Shown here one piece after another: positions 9,161-21,010 of a stretch of DNA of 64,000 bases (position 1 is its first letter; the number at the start of each line of letters is the position of its first letter). Source of the DNA: Cinnamomum chago (Eukaryota > Streptophyta > Magnoliopsida > Laurales > Lauraceae). Location: assembly GCA_038049695.1 (NCBI GenBank), contig CP142451.1, positions 127,600,501 through 127,664,500 on the forward strand, read 5' to 3'. Made by a program: the position numbers and the translations under genes. The notes beneath the pieces are model-generated. The model did no database searches. It was not told the origin of the DNA and saw only the letters and a list, made by a program, of their open reading frames with translations.

Positions 9161-12100
9161 ATGGCGACCGTGCAGAAGCTGACGGCTTCGAGTCTGAGCA
9201 CAGCGAACAGTTACGGAGCGTGTACAGTGGGCAGCGTCGTTCCTGATAAGTTCCCCGTGGGGCTGCGAGTCCTCGTTGTGGATGATGATCCGGCGTGCTT
9301 GAAGATTTTGGAACATATGCTTCGGAAATGCCTCTATCAAGGTGTGTTTATGATCGGTTTAGTTCTGATCTTGAGATTTGAGGCTGTATTTGCTTGTTCT
9401 GGTTTTAAATCACTCGTAGAACTATGATTTATGTGGAGGAACTGAAATTTAGGGTTAGGTCTCAGATTTGATGGGAACTATGATTTTATGAGGAGGAACT
9501 TAAATTTAGGGTTAGGGCAGAGTTTTGATATGAACTATGATTTATGTGGAGGAACTGAAATTTTGGGTTAGGGCTGAGATTTGATATGTTGTCTCGTTCT
9601 ATTGTGCTCTGACGCTTTTCTCTGTAGTGTTATCATATTCATAGCATTGATATTTTAGTAAGTGTTAGGTGTTCTGTTCAATGTTTGCTTATTGTCTTTC
9701 AGCTCATATAGAGGAGTCTCATTTACAGGTTGTTTAATTGATATGGAAATGATTATCTACTGATTATGCCTGACATTTGTGGATCCAGTGCACGTAGCAT
9801 ATTGTAATTCCTGTGTGACATTGGCAGATGTGGAGATGTTTTATGTTTGTCAGTTGATAGGCATATGTCTCTTGGCTGTGTCTCTGTTAATATTTAGCCT
9901 ATCAGTATCTTTAAGGGCTGATCAAATCAAGTTTGTGGTATGGATTCTCTGGATCTAGCTTGCTAACTCGAGGGGGCACGCGTCATCCACGATGGTTTAC
10001 TTGGAACCTATTAATTTTCCATATGCAATTATTGCATTTTAGTTGTAATATCTTTTAGAATCCATCCTAGTTGATTTTACTCATTGGATGCACCTCTTTA
10101 CAATAAGTCAACTACATCCCTGTGCTTATGAATATATACTTCTTTGGTGGTTTGATGCTATTTTGTGTTCTTTACTGTGTTGCATTTATATTGATGATGG
10201 GAACATGGTCTTGTCTCTGTTTCGTAGAAGAAATTGTAGTGTTTGTTTGGGGAAGTGGCTTCCGTCTAGGATGCAGGAGGGCTTGTTGTTGGTTTCAGAA
10301 TGGTTGACTGGATGTTTTTATTGGACAGATGGGCATGATCCCATGAGGTTGGATGTTGAAGTTTATACAGTACTCTCAAAAGTATGGGTTTGAGTTTGTG
10401 CATGGAGCCTAGGTAAGCACTTAGCAGCTTCACTTTGGCCTCTAAATGTGATCATTTCCAAGGTATCGAGGGGAATGGTCCACTGAAGGTAAAGGCTCTT
10501 TGCTGGCTTTCAACCTTGGTAGTATTCTCACAAACGATCATGCAAACTCTGGTTATGTGATGGGGTGAAGACTGAGCAGCAGAAGGGATGAGAGATAACA
10601 ACTAACACGACTCCCTCTTTATTCACTTTCAGCATTGACTGAGCAACAAAGAAATTATGCCTTCCATCCTCATGCCAATGCCTGAGGATTCCACCTGTTT
10701 CAGGCAGTGAAAAACACAATGAGAAGGCCAACATTTAGGGGTCGTTTGTTTGCAACCATTTACGTAGGTAAATGATGCACATGCGTGAATGTTACGTACC
10801 ATCACGTTTGTTTGCACTATTTTACGCATCACGTATGTAAATCTCATGTGAAAATGGTGTGAATATGTACTCATTTTCGCACCTAAATTTTCACACCTTC
10901 ATAGATGGTAAAAGGAATCTCATGTGGAAATGGTGTGTAATGAACCCCACTTGAAAAAGCGCCCGGTACGGAGATAATATGTTCCGTCACTTGCATCCCA
11001 GGTTCGAAACGTCTCCAACACAAAAAAAAAAAACAAAAAAACAAGACACATAAAAAACCCACTTTTCCCTCTCCAACACAAAACAGAGAAGACGTCTCCT
11101 CTTCTCCTTTCTCATTCCGGAAAAAACTCCTATCTTTGGTGCTCCAAACCCTACTACTGCCAAGGTATGTGTCAATCACCCCCATCTCTTTCTCCCTTCT
11201 CAAGTCTCTCCCCCTTTCTCCAATCTCTCTCTCTCATTATCTCTTTCTATGTAATCTCTCTCTCTATCTCAATCCCTCTGATATGTCCACATAAACGAAA
11301 CAGAGAGATTGAGAAAAAGGGCAAGGTATATTCCCACCTTCTTGATTTCAGCAACTATTTTAATGAATGGGTTGACAGTGATCATCAATGTGGTTTCTTT
11401 CTCCTCATGTGATCTTCTGAGTTCTATCTGCTTATACTTGTGATGATTGATGTTAGTTTGGTTGTTAATGGATTGTTTCTATTGTCTAATGTCTGATGAA
11501 TGGTTTTAAGCCAGATTTGGATTTAAAAGAGTTCTTATTCTTGTGATTCTCATCCAGTGGAAAGCCCTTTTCCACTTCGCCAATGAACCTAATCCAGTCT
11601 ATCTTCATGTGCCAGCTGTTTATTTTGTGAAATCATTTTGTATGAACTTTTCCACCTTCATCAGTGCAACGACTCCCTCTTTCACTATGTCCTTCCCCTT
11701 CTTTCTTTTTGACGTCTAACGAGTTCTTTTGGACAACCATAGCTAGGCCCATTGTTCCATTGCAAGCACTTGAGGAGGGCTCTGCAAGAGGGGTTTGAAG
11801 TTGAGTGGAATGGTGTTTGTGGGGTGGCTCATCTAAGACACTGGTGTAGTTGGGTTTGGCCCATCTAATAAATAGGTTATATGAGTTTTCTGAAATAAAA
11901 ATAAAAATAATTTACAAAAATAAAAATTTATCATTTTCACAAGTAGTTCAAACAAACGTGGTAAAATGATTCACATGCGTAAATGATATGAAAATGACAA
12001 CAGTACACAAACGTTGTAAACTGAAACGCATGTGTAAAGCTTACATATGTGAAATTTACATATGGAACATTTCCATATGTAAACTGCATTTACGCATCTC

Positions 12101-15100
12101 ATGTGTAAAAGGCAAACGCCCCCTTAAAGTATTAACAGTTTGTAATATGACTAAAGAAAAGAACAATGGTGGTTTTGGGAAATAGTGAAACAACTGACAA
12201 GGATTTATGTGGAGCCATAGAATAGTTTCTTGACCCCCCTTGATAGGTACTGGGGAGTAGGACCCATAGGCTCAGGGTGGAAGCCACACAGATGCCTCTT
12301 GAGAAAGGCTAAGAAGATAGTTGTCACTTTGTTGAAGATTGTGCTTCTAAGTTGCATTGTTGTACTTATGACACTTTTTTCCAGTAACTTAATGAACCTT
12401 TTCCTTTATGTAGTAAAATTGCTGTGTAAAAGAGGTGTCTACAGAAGTTCCTATATCTGTTTACTTTTAAGGAAGTACGTGGCCTACCAAATATCTGATG
12501 ACCCCCCCTGTTTTTTATTTGTTCCAGTTACGACTTGCTGCCAAGCTAAAAGTGCTTTGTCTCTTCTTCGCGAGAAAAAAGGAGGTTACGATGTGGTGAT
12601 TAGTGATGTTCATATGCCTGACATGGACGGGTTTAAGCTGCTTGAACTTGTTGGGCTGGAAATGGATTTGCCTGTTATCAGTGAGCAGCCTTTTTTTTTT
12701 TTTTTTAATAAAAAGCAGAAGTCCGTAATTTTTATTTTCTATAAACTGACTTTTGAGACTTCATTCTGCAGTGATGTCTGCTGATGGGAGAACCAGTGCT
12801 GTAATGAATGGAATTAAACATGGGGCTTGTGATTATTTGATTAAACCTGTACGGTTGGAAGAATTGAAGAATATATGGCAGCATGTTGTTAGAAAAAAGT
12901 GGAATGAGAATAAAGAACTTGAACATTCAGGTAGTGTTGAGGATGCTGATCGACATAGACGACTGGGCGATGATGCTGAGTATGCTTCCTCTGTCAATGA
13001 AGGAACGGATGCTAGTTGGAAAGTTCATAAAAGAAGGAAGGACACCAAAGAAGATGAAGATGATGGTGAGCTGGATAATGACGACCCTTCTACATCAAAG
13101 AAACCACGTGTTGTATGGTCAGTAGAGCTCCATCAGCAATTTGTCAGTGCTGTAAACCAGCTTGGAATTGACAGTATGAATCTTTAATGTTCTCTTTCAT
13201 GTCTTCTTTTATTATGTTTTTCCATTTATGCAATTGGTAGATACTTGCCCAGAGATGTACTCAGTGATATTCACCAATCACCATATCTAAATTATGCATC
13301 AAAGACAGCTTCTTAAAAAAAGTGTTAAAGATAGTATATATAAATTTATCACTGCATTTCAGTTCTCACTTCTTTTTTTTCCCCTCATTCAGAAGCTGTT
13401 CCCAAGAGAATTCTGGAGTTGATGAATGTTCCTGGCCTAACCAGGGAAAATGTTGCAAGTCACTTACAGGTTTGATTCTTTTCGTCACTAGGAGATTTCT
13501 TTCTCAATCTGCCAATGGTTATTAATGAGTTCATTTTCATGTAAAATAGTCATCTAGGAAAGCATCTATTTAGGAAGGAAGGTTTGACTGCTGCTGCTGC
13601 GACTTATACTTCCTATACAAATTGTCATGCTATTCATGATAAGTACCATGGATAAAAAATCGGCCGGTACCGGTACAATATGGTCCCAAGATATCGGTAT
13701 CGGTATCTCGGGGCCATATATCCCCAGTATCTCGGCCCATATCAGCCGAGATAAACTTCATCTCGGTTTTTCCGAGAAAATATTGGCTGAAATCTCATAA
13801 AAAGGAATAAAACCTTATTTTTTCTATCTTTTTCCCCATCTTCATCTTCTTCTCCTCTCCTCTCCTCTCCTTACTCCTTAGAGCAACAACCATACTCCAT
13901 CACACATTCATCTTGCATATTTTCAAATCCCACATCTATTTCTTGAAGAAAATATTATTTAAGGTAAGAGAAAATCAACTTAAAGCATTTTATTATGTTG
14001 TCTTTATTTTTTATTTTTAGATGAAGCATAGAAATCATTGAGTTTGCCACTTGTGTTGTGTTCTTCATTTAGAAGTTAGATCTACATACTTTCATGCTAG
14101 ATCTACTCATACACATGATTTTGAAATTTTTTTTTCAAATTTTTTTTTTGGATTTTTAATATTTGAATTATGATATATCATTTTTGAGGGATTTCATTAT
14201 AAATGTGTTCTTTTAATGATTCATGATCATTGTATGGTGTGTAAATGATTGATCTACATACTTTTATGCTAGATCTATATTTTTATGATTTTGAAAATGA
14301 TTTTATTAAATCTTCATATGAAATACTGGAGAAGACAACGAACTGCGATACAGACAGGACTCATAAATTTAGGTGACCGAGATTTTGATTTATTGTTGTT
14401 ACTAATGGAAAAAAATATTGTTTTTCAGCATTTTCTAATATTCTGGATTTTTTGGATATTTTTGAGATTTTTTTTGGATTAAAAAAAAAATTCACACCGC
14501 GACGACCGTGACGGACCGATATTTGCGACCGATACCGATATCGTATCGGTTTTTCGGCCCGGCCGATACCGCGCTCGAGACCGAGATTTTAAACCATGAT
14601 AAGTACTACTCTATTAACAAGGAGAGAACTGACGATAATAATGACAATAACAATAATACTATTATTATAATGGAAAAGGCTATCATGAGGATGTTTCTCA
14701 TGAGACAACTGTGAGAGACAACTTTTTTGTGGCCCACTTGGGGCCATACCAGTTATAGAGAGGTAAAGGATCTCAACAAGTCCTAGTGGTATGCAAAATA
14801 TCGATGACAATAGGTCATCCCTAGGATCCATGGCCCTTCAGTTTAGTGGTTTTAGAACAAATCATATTTTTGGATTTTAATCCAATTGTGAGTAAGAATT
14901 GGATGTATGTCAAATTTGGGCTGGTGCCAGTTCATGGGGAGTAGTGAGTGTGATGGGGGTTGGATTAGTCATAAGGGGGTCCCATGCACCTAAAAATGGG
15001 GGATCCATAAAACATTTCTCTCTTGAGAGCCTTTCCCTATTATAATAACTACTACTGCAGTGTACCAGTTAGGCCTTTTATCATCTGAAATAAAAATATG

Positions 15101-16359
15101 AAATGCTGCTGCACTTTTTTCAGGAGTATTATAAATATGTTACTGTAGTAAGCTATATTCACATTTTAGAAGTGTGATTTTGATTTGAATTGCAGAAGTT
15201 CAGACTTTATTTGAAGAGACTAAGTGGAGTAACTCAGCACCAGAGTGGAATCCCTGGTTCCTTTTGTGGGTCTACTGAACCAAATGGCAAACATGGTTCG
15301 CTAAGCAGACTTGAGATCCAAGCCTTGGCAGCCTCAGGCCAAATCCCCCCACAAACACTAGCTGCCTTGCAAGCTGAGCTCCTGGGGAGACCCACAGGCA
15401 GCATTGTGTTGCCTGCAATGGATCAGCCACTCCTTTTACAGGCATCACTACAGGGAGGCAAGTGTATTCCTGTTGAGCGAGGGGTGGCATTTGGCCAGCC
15501 TTTAATAAAATGCCAATCCAATGTTTCTAAACAATTTCCTCAACCTACAATAACAGTAGATGATATTCCGCATGGGTACACAACATGGCCACCCAACCAT
15601 CTCGGTGCATTGGGCCCTGCAGGGAACATTGGAGGGCTTAATACTCAGAACAGTACCATGCATATGCAGGCATTGCCGCAGCACCAGCAGCAGCAATCCA
15701 CACTGCCAGAATCCTCCCACACCATCAATGTACAGCCTTCTTGTCTTGTAGTTCCTTCTTCATCAAATGGGTTCCAGTCTGGAAGCATTCCTGTGCCCAT
15801 CAATCAGAGCTCTGGTTTTATTAACACCACCATTGCTGTCAACTATAGTACACTCCCATCTCAATCAAATAATATATCTTTGGGTGGCGGGCAAGTTTCA
15901 GATGGGGATTTCAAGAATGTGGGTGTGCTCAATGGGTACTCAATCCAAGACACATCAATTTGTTCATCACTGTCGTCTTCCTCGGTCTGTGCTGAGAGCA
16001 GCACAGGTTGGCGAGTGCAAACTCCGGCCATGACCATCAATCCTTCTTCCAGTCTGTCGGGGTTCATGTCCAACATATGTGAGATTCCGGATTCTTATGG
16101 CACAAAGGCAGGCATTGTAACTGATCAGGGGCGTGGTCGCAATCTAGGGTTTGTTGGTAAAGGGATGTCCATTCCCAGTCGATTTGCGGTGGATGACATT
16201 GAGTTTCCTGCAGAAGAGCTTAGCCACAGCAAGGTTGGTGCAAAAAATGGAGGAGACCGGGTGAAGCAAGAGCTCAATATGGAATTTGTGGAGGGTGCAA
16301 AAGTGAGCATGCCGCTGCAATATTCTTCAAGTGACCTCATGAGTGTTCTCTCCAAATAG
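9161..16359 (+). CDS. Type-B two-component response regulator (ARR1/ORR21-like), 5 exons
   Basis: The exons are 9161-9341, 12528-12680, 12772-13173, 13393-13469 and 15196-16359 (stop TAG), giving 658 aa with every junction GT-AG and in frame. The product is a nuclear transcription factor at the end of the cytokinin His-Asp phosphorelay. The receiver domain (about 35-150) keeps the acidic pair D41/D42, the phospho-acceptor D87 in [13 protein letters not shown], and K136 in YLIKPVR. An acidic, lysine-rich linker follows (about 195-220). The GARP/Myb-like DNA-binding domain spans about 221-280 ([15 protein letters not shown] through [17 protein letters not shown]). The C-terminal half is Gln/Ser-rich activation-type sequence ending [10 protein letters not shown]. 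Length fits Arabidopsis ARR1/ARR2 (about 660-690 aa). The [11 protein letters not shown] ending and the downstream [17 protein letters not shown] look most like ORR21-type proteins. The exact orthologue is not resolved. Intron 1 (3.2 kb) and intron 4 (1.7 kb) carry transposons. Confidence 0.95.
9419..9587 (+). repeat. Three-copy minisatellite in intron 1 of the response regulator
   Basis: Three tandem units of about 56-57 bp begin GAACTATGATTT at 9419, 9475 and 9532. Each contains GGAGGAACT and TTAGGGTTAGG or a close variant. The units differ by a few bases. They lie just after the first exon. Confidence 0.85.
10738..12123. mobile_element. PIF/Harbinger-like non-autonomous element in intron 1
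   Basis: This 1386-bp element has terminal inverted repeats GGGGTCGTTTG (left) and GGGGGCGTTTG (complement of the right end). It is flanked by the 3-bp duplication TTA (10735-10737 and 12124-12126), the signature of this superfamily. Subterminal motifs of the ACATGCGTRAATG type recur near both ends. The interior has a CT-rich tract (11190-11280) and no transposase frame, so it depended on another copy for movement. Confidence 0.82.
13647..14598. mobile_element. hAT-like element in intron 4 of the response regulator
   Basis: The ends are CATGGATAAAAAATCGG (left) and CATGGTTTAAAATCTCGG (complement of right). The 8-bp target duplication ATAAGTAC is at 13639-13646 and 14599-14606. Both subterminal regions are dense in GATATCGGTATCGG-type words, forming long degenerate inverted repeats. 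No transposase frame is present in the 952 bp. A 9-bp duplication with a Mutator-like call is an alternative, because the flanking match extends further. Confidence 0.75.
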
Positions 16360-17250
16360 GTAATACTGTTATGGAAGTGTTTCCCCCTTTTTTTTTTGTG
16401 CTTTCTTACTTGGAATGGGCAGATAATTCTTATTACCTTGGTTGATCAATAACTTGTTGACATACTCTTTCAGTTTTCCTGATAATCAGTTGGTAATGTC
16501 TTAATTGATATATAGGAGTCTGCTCCTTGTCTTGAACACTTATGCAGTTGTGTGCAAATGAATGTGATTTCTATTTGCCAAAACATAGGAGAAAACCTTT
16601 ATGGAATTTTTTCAGTGACATTTTTATTTTAATTTTATTCCCTAGTGATTTCTTTTTATCCCAAAATGGAAGCTGAAGACATCATTTTCTTCATTTTAGT
16701 TTCTATTGTTTGGTGCAGTGAATATTTTCTGCGGTGAAATGTGTTTCTACATCTTGTGCATGATTGCAAAGATGGTCCTCTACCCTGAAACTGCTTTCCA
16801 CAAAAAATGTGGAAAATGTTTTCACCTCAGAGAATGAAATGTATGAAAACTGTCAACATGGAATAATTAAAAATTGTTCTCCCTTGGGAATTGTTTTCAA
16901 TTTCCATGGAAGATGATCTATACAAACATACATTTAGAGATTTATTTCTAAGGATGGTTTTCCAAGCCAGTGGGCTGATTAGGAACCTGACCGAAACAAC
17001 TCAAACCGGTCACATGTTGGTGATAGAATCAGGTTGAACTCGGTTTAGATGAGTCTTGGTTGTCCCATGTGGTTGACTCATGATTTGGCTTGCTTTTCTT
17101 GATTTCGCTGAGATGACTATTAAGTATATCTTTGTCCTTAAAACAACATACAAGACTCCATATATAGGCCTTAAATCTGCAAAATGGTAGAAAATATACT
17201 TAAATAACAATGGCAAAGTGAAACTGCATTTCATATAGAATTCATGTGGA
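16360..17250 (+). other. 3' region of the response regulator and adjoining intergenic DNA
   Basis: T-rich sequence follows the stop at 16357-16359 and probably includes the 3' untranslated region. I cannot place a convincing poly(A) signal. No gene or element boundary is seen before the LTR-like segment. Confidence 0.35.
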
Positions 17251-17259
17251 AAAAAGGTA

Positions 17260-17710
17260 TTAGACCTGAATGTTTTTGGATATATGGCGCAGCCCCGGAT
17301 CCTCAATTGAAAAATAGACCAATCTCCTAAGGGATTGATCAAATTCAATGATGGATTCAGTCACTAGGGCACACTCAAGACAATAGGAAACACCATAATT
17401 GAAGAGAAAACTCAGAAATCTTTGGTTAATTGAAATAAGCATGAATTACAATGAGGATGTCCATCCATATATATATATATATATAGAGTAGCCGAGTAGG
17501 ATCAATCCTCTCTGTAGCTTAGACACCAAGACTTTCCTAAACAATAAAGGAAACCGAATCACAAAACCTGCTCAACCATCCAAATTACATAAAACTTCTA
17601 ACTTTAAATACTTTTAAATAAATCAACTCTCAAAATAAGATTCCTAATTAAATTGATGTCCTGTCGGGCCTATGGACTGGGACCAATGGGTTGGTTGACC
17701 CATGGTTTGG
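17260..17710 (-). mobile_element. Degraded LTR-like segment, minus orientation
   Basis: Read on the minus strand, it shares several blocks with 20590-20860 on the plus strand: AGGAATCTTATTTTGAGAGTT, then a GTTGAGCAGGTTT / GTTAAGCAAGTTT block, then GTTTAGGAAAGT, followed by a TATATA run (17468-17486) in the TATA position. Ends and target duplication were not found, so the boundaries are approximate. Confidence 0.45.
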
Positions 17711-17753
17711 ACTGCCTCAATATATACATAGATTTATTCTGGTATGGGCACTT

Positions 17754-17913
17754 AGGGCCTCCTTTGGATACTTGTAAATAGTATGCATTGCATGGTATGT
17801 GCACAACTCTATTTCTATATGACCTCCTATTACATTGTTTGGCAAACATAGTTGGATAAAACCAATGTTTTAAAATAGTCAGGTGTGAGGAAATTCTGGT
17901 TATCCAAAGCACC
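17754..17913. mobile_element. Small Tourist-like MITE
   Basis: The imperfect terminal inverted repeats are GGGCCTCCTTTGGATAC (left) and AGGTGCTTTGGATAACC (complement of right). They are next to TTA on the left and CTA on the right, a possible decayed 3-bp duplication. The interior is non-coding. Confidence 0.5.
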
Positions 17914-17966
17914 TAGTGTAAGCCTCACTGTCCACTGCATAAGCAGCACAAACCCTTTTTATTTAT

Positions 17967-19017
17967 GAATTTTTTTTTACAAAAAGGCCCGTGTTTTCAT
18001 AGACCCTAAAAAAGGTCCCTGTATTTTTTGTTTTTACTAAAACCCCCTTTGACTAACAGTCAAACTGTAGAATAAGTAACTAAAGAGACCATTTTTTTGG
18101 CAAATCTTTTTTCTTTTGGTAAATCATAAAGAGGCCAATTGAAGATATGGATGGATGGGCATATTGGCTTTCCCAGCTTGTTATTTACGAGGAACAAACC
18201 TGACACTTCTCATTTATGAGGCCCACTTTGTTGGACTTGGTTAAATTGTAGGTGGGTCCCATTGGAAAAAGTGGGCAAAACTGCATGAACATGCCGACAT
18301 TGAACATGAATGAATTATCTAGCATGATCATATGGTGGGCCCCACCATCAATGTGTTGACATTATAGTTAGGTATACTCATCAGGTGGGTAACAGCCAAA
18401 AATGTGCTAAAAGAAAACTACTAAAGAGAAATATCCACACGGGCTATCAGACATGGTCCATCTTACGATTAAATTATCATCAATAGTGAAATAGAGGGAT
18501 TTATGGAAGGTGCTTGGACCCACTTTTAGTGAAGTGCCACTGTGTTTCTCATATGTTACTTTTAATCGTTAAAACAATCGTCAATCAACCATATTCTTTT
18601 ATGTTTCTTAAGTTGGGCCCACCAACATTCTAAATCACTTTAATGAAAGTGGGCCCCCTAGATTGAAAAAAATCATATTAATTCCTGGTAAATAATAGGG
18701 TGGACGTGGAAAGACCATCGTCCATCTGTGCATTCCGTGTCCCAATACATCTCTTTGTTTTTGGGTTGAATTTAATGGGTAAAATTATATTTTTACGTTG
18801 AACTCCAGGAATGATTCATTTGAGTTTTTCTTTATAAGGGGCAAATCAGTCAAAAATAAAAAAAAATAAAAATAAAAATAAAAAAAGGAGGGAAGCAGTT
18901 GCTCATTGTAAAGTTTTGACTGTTAGTCAAGGGGGCTTTTAGTAAAAACATAAAATGCAGGGGCCTTTTTGATGTTTCATGAAAATACAAGGGCCTTTTT
19001 TTTGTGTAAAAAAACTC
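17967..19017. mobile_element. Mutator-like (MULE) non-autonomous element with long terminal repeats
   Basis: 1051 bp flanked by an exact 9-bp duplication TTTATTTAT (17958-17966 and 19018-19026). The two ends are inverted repeats of about 85-100 bp: GAATTTTTTTTTACAAAAAG on the left matches GAGTTTTTTTACACAAAAAA from the complement of the right. The match continues through an AGGCCC block to GACTAACAGTCAAA. The interior shows no transposase and no recognisable captured gene. Confidence 0.85.
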
Positions 19018-19080
19018 TTTATTTATCTTCCTTGTTCATCTCTTTTATCAATTGTTCTGCCATTGCACTTTCATCCTAGA

Positions 19081-19410
19081 TCAACTTTTTTTAATGTGAT
19101 GAGTTCCTTTGCATGCCAATTTAGTAGGACATTTGGCCATGTAATGTCCATTTCCACCACATATGAGACAATCTGATTCATTAGGACAATCAATTGTATA
19201 ATGGCCCTTTCTGCCACACTTGGGACAAATTATAACCTTCCTTTTACATTGTGAATCCTTTCCTTTGTCATTTATTGACATTTGGCTTGAACGAGGATTT
19301 TCTGTGTAATCTTGTGATATGGAAAGGAATGCTTTTGGTTGAGAAACATTCTTGCTTATGTGGATTATCTCAATTCTCCAAAACTTCCATGAGACGTTCA
19401 AACTTTTCAA
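19081..19410 (-). pseudogene. Retrotransposon gag fragment with two CCHC zinc knuckles
   Basis: The minus-strand frame encodes 109 aa with two perfect CX2CX4HX4C knuckles, CPKCGRKGHYTIDC and CLICGGNGHYMAKC, separated by 6 residues. This arrangement is typical of the nucleocapsid part of LTR-retrotransposon gag. Upstream sequence lacks a full gag, and no protease, integrase or reverse transcriptase follows, so this is a remnant. A short cellular CCHC protein is possible but there is no promoter-like or spliced context to support it. Confidence 0.65.
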
Positions 19411-19471
19411 GGTTATTCTAAAATGGTCAAAGATGTAGGATCGGACCCATTCATAGTCAATGAACTTGCCT

Positions 19472-19584
19472 TGGTAATGACCTCCTACTTATGGTCATTA
19501 TGAATTTCCATAGGGACATGACTCAAGATCTATGGTAATGACCTCCTACTTATGGTCATTATGAATTTCCATAGGGACATGACT
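19472..19584 (+). repeat. Two-copy tandem repeat, 61-bp period
   Basis: The segment TGGTAATGACCTCCTACTTA through GGGACATGACT occurs at 19472-19523 and again, identically as far as I can see, at 19533-19584. The identity implies a recent duplication. Confidence 0.9.
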
Positions 19585-20589
19585 ACTTCAAAATGGGCAA
19601 CGTATCGTGTCGTATCGTATCCGATACTTCACTTTTTACATGTAAAATCCGTGTCCCTGCCATGTCTATGGCATGTCCCTGTTGGTATCCGTGCCGTATC
19701 TGGGTATCATAGCTCAAGATGTGATGCAAGTAAAACTGGAGGCGGAGAAAAAAAAAAAGAAAAGACTGAACTGCTAGGAACTGAATTTTAGTGATGAAAA
19801 GGGCAGAAAAACAGTCGAATTGAGGATATTGTATGGCCCCCAAATGGGGCTGAAATGTTGGGTTTAATGCTGGATAAGTTAGGGACAGGTATATGGGCCA
19901 AAGGGTGCTAAAAAAATGGTTGATGGGTGCTGGATATTGGGGAAAATGGGGCTGATGGGTTCTTAGCTGGATTCCCAAAGAGTGCTGTTTGAAATTAAGT
20001 GGGTTCAGGTATAGCGGGGTAAGATGGTTATGGATAGGTACAATGTTGGAGCAAAACTGGGGCTGTTATGAAGGCTGTTAGATAGATTGCCAATTTGGGC
20101 CTGAAAATCAGATCTGGGTATTGAACAACCGCTATATATAATCTTGGTTTAATTGTTACAGTAAGATAAGAATTGCTGTAATTTAGAGAAACATGACTAG
20201 GTGCCGTTGGGATGGATTTATGTCAAATGGGGGACTATTTTGAGTGGTTTTGGGCAGTTGAAATGAGTTAGGCAGCAGAAAGAAGGGCATCGTTTTTTTA
20301 TTTTACTTTTTATTGATTCATACGGCAATAGCTGCAATAATGAAAATTCAGCGAAGAGAATGACGAACAAAATGGAAAAAAAATAGTAAAAGAAGCTAAA
20401 TCAGACGGGAAACTAAATTGCAGGAAATCAGAATCAGACTTTTTTCTTTTTTAATTTTAAATAATCTGAATGGAAAACAATGGAAGCTAACAAGGGTAAC
20501 ATTTGGAATCTGAAACAACTAAAGAATCCAAAGGAACTTTGATGCTAGGGAGACTATTGAACCATTGGTCGACCTAGCAACTGGACTGA
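19585..20589. other. Intergenic DNA, no gene seen
   Basis: A GTATCGTGTCGTATCGTATCC cluster near 19602 resembles the subterminal words of the hAT-like element in the response regulator intron and may be a degraded relative. The rest has only short, domain-free frames. Confidence 0.3.
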
Positions 20590-21010
20590 GCCCACTGGCC
20601 CAATGGGACAAACCAATTTATTGTGGGAGTTTTAAGTTAATTGGGAGTCTTATTTGAGAGTTTTGCTTTATTTTGAAGTCTTTGAATTAGGAGTTTGATT
20701 TGATTTTGATTGTTAAGCAAGTTTAATGAATTAGTTTCCTTTTAAGTTTAGGAAAGTAGAGTCCTCCTAAGAAAGGGGATGTCCAACCCTTCATATAAAT
20801 ATGTAATCCCTCCATTGGGAGAGACAGTTCATGATTATTCAATAAAGATTATTATGTTTTGTTTGCTTATGGCTGTGAGTGTGAGCGTCTCTCTTCGACA
20901 TGAGACCAGTGTTGAGTTCCTAGAGGAATTCGGCCACTTCCCTTTTGTGGAGTTGGTCCTCGCTTGAATCCATTGAGGATTTGGCGAACTCTTTCGTTTT
21001 AGATTATGGG
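20590..21010 (+). mobile_element. Degraded LTR-like segment, plus orientation
   Basis: It is homologous in blocks to 17260-17710 on the opposite strand. It has a TATAAATATG box (about 20796) and TTCAATAAAG (about 20838), the usual LTR order of TATA then polyadenylation signal. Exact ends and a target duplication were not found. The downstream sequence does not show a clear tRNA-primer site. Confidence 0.45.

Noticed and set aside
12230-12784. 184-codon frame overlapping response regulator exon 2
   Set aside because: Only 12528-12680 matches the receiver domain. The rest is intron read-through with splice sites at both exon edges.
17260-21010. One LTR retrotransposon with two LTRs flanking the gag fragment
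   Set aside because: The two LTR-like segments are in opposite orientations and diverged, with an intact MULE between them, so they cannot be the two LTRs of one element.
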